A DNA stretch of 9,269 nucleotides from positions 1 through 9,269 of the forward strand of contig NZ_JXTE01000124.1 of the NCBI RefSeq assembly GCF_000972385.1, read 5' to 3'. Below the pieces are notes generated by a model. That model did not search any database. It was not told where the DNA came from and worked only from the letters and a program-made list of their open reading frames with translations. This document shows positions 5,865 through 9,269 of the stretch, piece after piece. The translations under genes and the position numbers were made by a program. Position 1 is the first letter of the stretch; each line of letters starts with the position of its first letter. Origin of the DNA: Streptomyces sp. WM6386. Its GTDB lineage: Bacteria > Actinomycetota > Actinomycetes > Streptomycetales > Streptomycetaceae.

Positions 5865-7343
5865 CTAGACCAGCAGGCTCAGCGCTGCCGCCATCAGGAA
5901 GCCGACTGCCGACAGGACCGTCTCCAGGACCGTCCACGTCTTCAGCGTGTCCCGCTCGCTGATGCCGAAGTACTTGGCCACCATCCAGAAGCCGCCGTCG
6001 TTCACGTGCGAGGCGAAGATCGAGCCCGCCGAGATGGCCATGATGACCAGGGCCACGAAGGCCTGGGAGTGGTCGCCCTCCGAGAGCAGGGGCGCCACGA
6101 TGCCCGCCGTCGTCACGATCGCGACCGTCGCCGAGCCCTGCGCCACCCGTAGGACCACGGAGATCAGGTACGACAGGACGATCACCGGGAGACCCACGTC
6201 GTTGAAGGTGTCCGACAGCGCCTGGGCCACACCGCTCGCCTTGAGGATCGCGCCGAAGACCCCGCCCGCGCCCACGACGAGCAGGATGTTGCCGACCGGC
6301 TTGAGCGAGGCCGTCGAGACGGTCTCCAGGGACTTGCGGGACCAGCCGCGCCTGAGGCCGAGGAGGTAGTACGCGAGGAGCAGGGCGATCGTCAGGGCCA
6401 CGAAGGGGCTGCCGAAGAACTCGATCACCGAGCGGCCCGTGGAGGGGTCCAGGGCGATCGAGGAGAAGGTGGCGGCGAGGATCAGGACCAGCGGGGTGCC
6501 GATGATGCCGAGGACCGTGCCCAGCGGGACCGGATCCTCGCGGGGCTCCACGCCCTGCTCGCGCTGCTCGTTGATGACCGCGAGCCTGGCCTCCGCCGCC
6601 GCTTCCACCATGTCCTGCGGTACGGCCACGAAGATGCGGCGGCCGATCCACGCGGAGAACACCCAGGCGGCCAGTACCGCCGGGATGCCGCAGACCACGC
6701 CCATCAGAATGACCCACCCGAGGTCCACGTGGAGCAGTCCGGCCGCGGCCACCGGGCCGGGGTGCGGGGGCAGGAAGGCGTGGGTCATCGACAGACCGGC
6801 GAGGAGGGGAAGGCAGTAGAGCAGGATCGACTTGCCGCTGCGCTTCGCCGCCGCGTACACGATCGGGGCGAGGACGAAGATGCCCACGTCGAAGAAGACC
6901 GGGATGCCGAAGATGAGGCCGGTGAGGCCCATGGCGAGGGGTGCCCTCTTCTCGCCGAAGAGGTTGAGGAGGCGCGAGGCCAACACCTCGGCGCCGCCGC
7001 TGACTTCGAGGATCGCGCCGAGCATCGTGCCCAGGCCGATGATGATCGCGACATGGCCGAGGATGCCGCCCATGCCGGACTCGATGGTGGAGACGGCGTC
7101 GGAGCGCTGGACCGTGCCGAAGAGTTCGGTGACCGACAGGCCGGCGAGGAGGCCGACGGCTATGGAGACGGCGAGGAGGGCGACGAACGGCTGGAGTCTG
7201 ACCTTGATGATCAGGAAGAGGAGGAGGGCGATGCCGATGGCGGCGACGGTGAGCAGACCTGCCGTGCCGTCGATGAGGAGGAGCAGGCCTCCGGTGTGGG
7301 GTGGGGTCGTGGCGGGGGCTGTTGCGGCGAGCGGTTGGGACAT
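5865..7343 (-). CDS. GntP-family gluconate/sugar-acid:H+ symporter
   Basis: This 492-residue inner-membrane permease should take up gluconate or a related hydroxy or sugar acid with protons. It has many hydrophobic segments from about residue 28 to the end. Family signatures are visible: GIPVFFDVGIFVLAPIVYA (about 147-165) and HAFLPPHPGPVAAA (about 188-201). Toward the C-terminus are an RVAQGSATVA segment and the motif ASHVNDGGFWMV, all as in GntP/DsdX/IdnT-type proteins. I chose ATG 7343 because AGAGGA (7354-7349 on the minus strand) is 5 nt upstream. An upstream in-frame start at 7460 would add a Pro-rich, non-hydrophobic stretch running through the hairpins. The N-terminal extension before the first membrane segment makes it somewhat longer than typical GntP proteins. 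It is the last gene of a same-strand group with a PfkB kinase, IclR regulator and RidA-like protein. The exact substrate (gluconate, keto-deoxy acid, D-serine-like or other) cannot be read from the sequence. Confidence 0.93.
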   Translation of the reverse strand: MSQPLAATAPATTPPHTGGLLLLIDGTAGLLTVAAIGIALLLFLIIKVRLQPFVALLAVSIAVGLLAGLSVTELFGTVQRSDAVSTIESGMGGILGHVAIIIGLGTMLGAILEVSGGAEVLASRLLNLFGEKRAPLAMGLTGLIFGIPVFFDVGIFVLAPIVYAAAKRSGKSILLYCLPLLAGLSMTHAFLPPHPGPVAAAGLLHVDLGWVILMGVVCGIPAVLAAWVFSAWIGRRIFVAVPQDMVEAAAEARLAVINEQREQGVEPREDPVPLGTVLGIIGTPLVLILAATFSSIALDPSTGRSVIEFFGSPFVALTIALLLAYYLLGLRRGWSRKSLETVSTASLKPVGNILLVVGAGGVFGAILKASGVAQALSDTFNDVGLPVIVLSYLISVVLRVAQGSATVAIVTTAGIVAPLLSEGDHSQAFVALVIMAISAGSIFASHVNDGGFWMVAKYFGISERDTLKTWTVLETVLSAVGFLMAAALSLLV

Positions 7344-7371
7344 GGGGGTCCTCTGCGTAAGTACATTCACC

Positions 7372-7398
7372 GGGGGGTCTGGGGGGTCTGGGGGGTGT
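7372..7398 (+). repeat. G-run tandem repeat, about three 9-bp units
   Basis: GGGGGGTCT occurs at 7372-7380 and again at 7381-7389, followed by GGGGGGTGT at 7390-7398. It is in the leader of the minus-strand permease gene, where it reads as repeated C-runs. Such a tract is prone to slippage, and the plus strand has closely spaced G-runs. Confidence 0.7.
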
Positions 7399-7408
7399 CC
7401 CCCCCCAG
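7388..7408. repeat. 8-bp GC hairpin in the permease leader
   Basis: CTGGGGGG (7388-7395) pairs with CCCCCCAG (7401-7408) across a 5-nt loop. It is centred about 55 nt upstream of the permease start on the minus strand. It could affect read-through or translation; no T tract follows it. Confidence 0.55.
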
Positions 7409-7434
7409 AAGGCACAGTCGGGCAGGGCGAATCG

Positions 7435-7464
7435 CGGCATGGCCACCCGTGGGGGGCCATGCCG
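7435..7464. terminator. Strong 10-bp hairpin between the RidA-like and permease genes
   Basis: CGGCATGGCC (7435-7444) and GGCCATGCCG (7455-7464) are perfect inverted copies. Two more C-G pairs are possible inside after one mismatch, leaving a short loop. It lies 38 nt beyond the RidA-like stop on the minus strand. It may partly terminate or stabilise the kinase-IclR-RidA message and so set the permease level. There is no T tract, so the role is inferred. Confidence 0.5.
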
Positions 7465-7501
7465 TCTGCTTACGGCGTGCGGGAGTTGAGGGGGTGTGGG
7501 C

Positions 7502-7930
7502 TCAGCCGAGTACGGCGAGCGCGTCGATCTCGATGAGGAGGCCGGCGGGGAGGCCGACGTAGACCGTCGTGCGGGCGGCCGGGGGCGCGGTGAGGCCCTG
7601 CTCCTCGAAGTAGGTGTTGTAGACGCCGTTCATCTCGGCGAAGTGGTCGACGTCCGTGAGGTAGACGCGGATCATCATCACGTCGTCCCAGCTCGCGCCG
7701 CCCTCCTCCAGGATCGCCTTGACGTTGGCGAGGGTCTGCAGGGTCTGCTCGCGCAGGGTGGGGCCGGCGGGCGTCGGGGGCTTGCCGTCCTCGGCCGGGA
7801 GGAAGCCGACCTGTCCGGCCACCTGAAGGATGTTCCCCTTCCTGACACCGTGCGAGAACTTCGCGGGCGGGGTGGTGTGGGACTTGGGGGTGAGCGCGAT
7901 CTTCTCGGTCTTCTCGGTCTTCTCGGTCAT
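7502..7930 (-). CDS. RidA/YjgF/YER057c/UK114-family protein
   Basis: This 142-residue cytosolic protein belongs to the family whose RidA members hydrolyse reactive enamines and imines made by PLP enzymes; other members act in catabolic pathways. Visible family features are QVAGQVGFLP (36-45), the helix TLREQTLQTLANVKAILEEGGASWDDVM (58-85), RVYLTD (88-93), and the C-terminal PPAARTTVYVGLPAGLLIEIDALA. R120 is at the position of the catalytic Arg105 of E. coli RidA and E134 lies in the conserved IEIDA strand; the usual nearby Cys is Thr here (T122). It is slightly longer than E. coli RidA because of an N-terminal TEKTEKTEK run. ATG 7930 overlaps the IclR stop (ATGA), and AAGGAAG lies 7 nt upstream. 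Activity as a true deaminase is likely but not proven by the residues. Confidence 0.93.
   Translation of the reverse strand: MTEKTEKTEKIALTPKSHTTPPAKFSHGVRKGNILQVAGQVGFLPAEDGKPPTPAGPTLREQTLQTLANVKAILEEGGASWDDVMMIRVYLTDVDHFAEMNGVYNTYFEEQGLTAPPAARTTVYVGLPAGLLIEIDALAVLG
7901..7927 (-). repeat. Perfect 9-bp triplication encoding TEK-TEK-TEK
   Basis: CTTCTCGGT is repeated three times without a gap (7901-7909, 7910-7918, 7919-7927) immediately after the RidA-like start codon. Copy-number change would alter length in frame, three residues at a time, not switch the gene off. The third copy overlaps the IclR stop codon by one base. Confidence 0.9.
7927..7930 (-). promoter_or_regulatory. ATGA stop-start overlap, IclR gene to RidA-like gene
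   Basis: The IclR TGA (7929-7927) and the RidA-like ATG (7930-7928) share bases. This indicates one transcript and probable translational coupling. Confidence 0.9.
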
Positions 7931-8691
7931 GAGGTGGCTTCCTTGACGGGGGTTCTGCCGGAGTACTCGCCGCTGACGGCGTCCGCGGTGCGGCGGACCA
8001 GCGGGAGGAGGGTGAGGAGTTCGTCGGCGGTGACGACGACGTTCGGGGCGGAGACCGACATCGCGGCCACGACCCTGCCGTCGGCGCCGCGGATCGGTGC
8101 GGCGACGCAGTTGATCGACTCCTCGTGGCCACCGAGGTCGGTGGCCCAGCCCTGTTCGCGCACGCGCTCCAACTCCTTGAGGAAGGCGGGTGCGTTGGGG
8201 GTCGAACGGGACGTGTACATGGGGTACTCGAGCTTGTCCGCGAGGGTGCGGCGCTCGGAGTCGTGGAGGTCGGCGAGGAGCAGCTTGGCGACGGCCGCGA
8301 CGGTGATGGCGACGGGCTTGCCGATCCGGGAGTACATCCGGACCGGGTAGCGGCTCTCGACCTTGTCGATGTAGAGGACCTCGTTCTCCTCGTACACGGC
8401 GAGGTGGACGGTGTGGCCGCACTGCTCGTTGAGGCGTACGAGGTGGGGGTGGGCGATCTCGCGGATGTCCAGGTTCTCCATCGCCTCCTGGGCCAGCGCG
8501 ATGAGGCGGGCGCCGAGGCGGTAGCGCTGGTCGGACTGGCGGTAGACCATGCCGTGTTCGTGGAGCGTGCGCAGGAGCCGTAGGGCCGTGGACTTGTGGA
8601 CGCCGAGGCGGTCGGCGACCTGTCCCAGGTCTGCGGGACCTTCTGCGAGCAGCGGCAGGATGCTGAGCGCGCGGTCGACGGTCTGGCTCAT
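7927..8691 (-). CDS. IclR-family transcriptional regulator
   Basis: This 254-residue DNA-binding regulator probably controls its own operon in response to a small organic acid. An N-terminal winged helix-turn-helix (about 1-60) shows SQTVDRALSILPLLAEGPADLGQVADRLGVHKSTALRLLRTL, with recognition-helix residues around HKSTALRLL. The IclR effector domain (about 70-250) has EIAHPHLVRLNEQCGHTVHLAV, YIDKVES, the GKPVAITVAAVAKLLLA region, and the late SINCVAAPIRGADGRVVAAMSVSAP motif typical of the family. The start at ATG 8691 overlaps the kinase stop (ATGA), with GGAGGAGG (8709-8702) 10 nt upstream. A regulator in the middle of the transcript implies autoregulation with the enzymes. Its operator should lie upstream of the kinase, outside the window, or before the permease. 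Confidence 0.95.
   Translation of the reverse strand: MSQTVDRALSILPLLAEGPADLGQVADRLGVHKSTALRLLRTLHEHGMVYRQSDQRYRLGARLIALAQEAMENLDIREIAHPHLVRLNEQCGHTVHLAVYEENEVLYIDKVESRYPVRMYSRIGKPVAITVAAVAKLLLADLHDSERRTLADKLEYPMYTSRSTPNAPAFLKELERVREQGWATDLGGHEESINCVAAPIRGADGRVVAAMSVSAPNVVVTADELLTLLPLVRRTADAVSGEYSGRTPVKEATS
8688..8691 (-). promoter_or_regulatory. ATGA stop-start overlap, kinase gene to IclR gene
   Basis: The kinase TGA (8690-8688) and the IclR ATG (8691-8689) overlap. The strong GGAGGAGG ribosome site at 8702-8709 lies inside the kinase 3' end, so coupling is reinforced by independent initiation. Confidence 0.9.
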
Positions 8692-9269
8692 GGAATGCGT
8701 ACCTCCTCCGGGGCCTGCACGGCTTGCGTCCAGCCGGGGCCGAGTCGAAGTGTCTCCCAGGTGCCGTCGTCCACGGCTGCCAGGCGGTCGACGGTGTCGC
8801 GGGCGGGGGGTGTCGCGAGGTCGCCGGGGGTGGTGAGGGTGGCGGCGGCGTGGAGGTGGGCGGTACGGAGGCAGGTCTTGACGGAGAGGCCTCGCAGAAC
8901 GGCGGAGAGAAACCCGGCGGCAAAGGCGTCACCGGCGCCGGTGGTGGCCACGACGTCGACGTCGAGGGCGGGAACGAAGGTGCTGCGGGTGGGGGCCGGC
9001 GTGGGGTGGGCGTCGCTCGCCCGCGCTGACTGCCGGCAGCTACGCGAGCCCTCCAACTCCGAGCCGCCACGACTACCCGCAGGCTGCGCGGGCAAGGAAG
9101 CCACACCTTGCGACTCCGGGCCGCGACCCGACCCCAGGGGCGCGGGGAACTGCACAGGCGAGGATGCCGCACCCTGCGACTCCGGGCCGCTACCCGACCC
9201 CAGGGGCGCGGGGAACTGCGCGATCGACCCCCACCCGCCCGCGGCTTCACGACTACCCGCAGGCTGCGC
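8688..9269 (-). CDS. PfkB-family sugar kinase, C-terminal part, with in-frame repeat insertion (5' end outside the window)
   Basis: Only the C-terminal portion is visible. The conserved ATP-site/catalytic motif reads VDVVATTGAGDAFAAGFLSAVLRGL, with TTGAGD at 8945-8928. The Asp in GAGD is the catalytic base in this family. A C-terminal AHLHAAATLTTPGDLATPP segment follows, as in ribokinase and 2-keto-3-deoxygluconate kinase relatives. Linkage to a GntP permease and IclR favours a keto-deoxy sugar-acid kinase, but this is inference. Recognisable kinase sequence starts near TFVPALDVDVV (about 8978). Upstream of it the same frame is open to the edge of the window but encodes Gly/Ser/Pro-rich repeat sequence (for example QFPAPLGSGRGPESQG, occurring twice with small changes). 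A normal PfkB kinase would have a short loop there. Either the protein tolerates a long surface-loop insertion or the gene is damaged further upstream. A GTG at 9155 could start a fragment, but it lies inside the repeat and is unlikely to be the true start. Confidence 0.85.
   Translation of the reverse strand, partial: AQPAGSREAAGGWGSIAQFPAPLGSGSGPESQGAASSPVQFPAPLGSGRGPESQGVASLPAQPAGSRGGSELEGSRSCRQSARASDAHPTPAPTRSTFVPALDVDVVATTGAGDAFAAGFLSAVLRGLSVKTCLRTAHLHAAATLTTPGDLATPPARDTVDRLAAVDDGTWETLRLGPGWTQAVQAPEEVRIP
9068..9269. repeat. 22-bp direct repeat with 180-bp period
   Basis: Positions 9068-9089 and 9248-9269 are identical 22-mers beginning CACGACTACCCGC. The spacing is 180 bp, which equals 60 codons. 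The second copy ends at the window edge, so the array may continue to the right. Confidence 0.9.
9093..9224. repeat. Two tandem 66-bp units of a GC-rich interspersed repeat
   Basis: Unit 1 (9093-9158) and unit 2 (9159-9224) are closely similar. The stretch from GCGACTCCGGG (9110-9120 and 9176-9186) through GAACTGC (to 9153 and 9219) is identical except for one G/T change. The core AGGGGCGCGGGGAAC matches the degenerate copy at 3437-3479. The 66-bp period keeps the reading frame (22 codons). Confidence 0.9.

Larger units (their letters stand above)
8990..9269 (-). repeat. Interspersed-repeat insertion inside the kinase reading frame
   Basis: The segment from about 8990 to the window edge does not resemble kinase sequence and is built of repeat DNA. 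It contains the 66-bp tandem pair, the 22-bp segments 180 bp apart, a degenerate partial unit near 9054-9092, and a perfect palindrome CTGCCGGCAG (9030-9039). It has no stop codon in the kinase frame. The left boundary is approximate, set by where PfkB similarity begins. Confidence 0.75.

Noticed and set aside
5851..7446. Second 531-codon minus-strand frame overlapping the permease
   Set aside because: The Arg/Pro/His-rich product is a frame-shifted shadow of the GntP-family gene, which has clear membrane segments and signatures in the other frame.
7344..7460. Upstream start for the permease (ATG 7460) adding 39 residues
   Set aside because: The extension is translated from the hairpin and C-run repeat region and is not permease-like. 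ATG 7343 has a well-placed AGAGGA.
7502..9250. Minus-strand open frame of 582 codons ending as the RidA-like protein
   Set aside because: Only the last 142 codons are RidA-like. Upstream it runs out of frame through the IclR and kinase genes and is Arg/Pro-rich. The ATG at 7930 with a good ribosome site is the true start.
9068..9269. CRISPR array
   Set aside because: The repeats are 66-bp tandem units and a 22-mer at 180-bp spacing, without short unique spacers of constant length, and they lie inside a coding frame.
1..9269. Defence, toxin-antitoxin, phage or other undescribed multi-gene system
   Set aside because: All confident genes belong to familiar metabolic, transport, regulatory or secreted-enzyme families; the novelty here is in repeats and divergent motifs, not a new gene system.

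Overview
The window reads as chromosomal DNA from a Streptomyces or very close actinomycete. GC is very high, with G/C-rich third codon positions, GTG and TTG starts, and long spurious open frames opposite the real genes. The genes belong to typical Streptomyces families, and two places carry a GC-rich interspersed repeat that I recognise from Streptomyces genomes from memory. I see no tRNA, rRNA, CRISPR array, transposase, phage gene or defence system. Most of the window is ordinary core or semi-core chromosome.

Layout, left to right. (1) 1-2074, plus strand: a SigE-type ECF sigma factor (210-719) followed 83 nt later by a single-pass membrane protein (803-2074). Its extracellular part looks like two diverged copies of one domain, so the pair resembles a sigma factor with a dedicated membrane partner. 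(2) 2050-3384, minus strand: an Nramp/SLC11-like transporter that lacks the usual metal-binding motifs. Its 3' end overlaps the preceding convergent gene by 25 nt. (3) 3385-3813: a divergent intergenic region with one degenerate copy of the interspersed repeat. (4) 3814-5163, plus strand: a secreted M14 zinc carboxypeptidase with all catalytic residues visible. (5) 5185-5706, minus strand: a small, very acidic protein of unknown function, convergent with the carboxypeptidase and sharing a hairpin with it. (6) 5707-5864: a gap holding a 14-bp perfect inverted repeat that encloses two smaller hairpins, giving a three-way-junction layout. (7) 5865-9269, minus strand: a catabolic operon running right to left, with a PfkB sugar kinase (5' end outside the window), an IclR regulator, a RidA/YjgF-family protein and a GntP-family gluconate-type permease. 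The first three genes are joined by two ATGA stop-start overlaps. The permease follows a 158-nt gap with two strong hairpins.

How the operon may work (inference): the permease imports a sugar acid, the PfkB kinase phosphorylates it or its keto-deoxy derivative, IclR senses the substrate or an intermediate, and the RidA-like protein removes a reactive enamine/imine or a related by-product.

The most unusual feature is in the kinase. From about 8990 to the right edge its reading frame runs without a stop through repeat DNA: two 66-bp tandem units and a 22-bp segment that recurs 180 bp away. All visible periods are multiples of three, so a selfish-looking intergenic repeat seems to have become an in-frame insertion of at least about 90 codons, just before the conserved TTGAGD motif.
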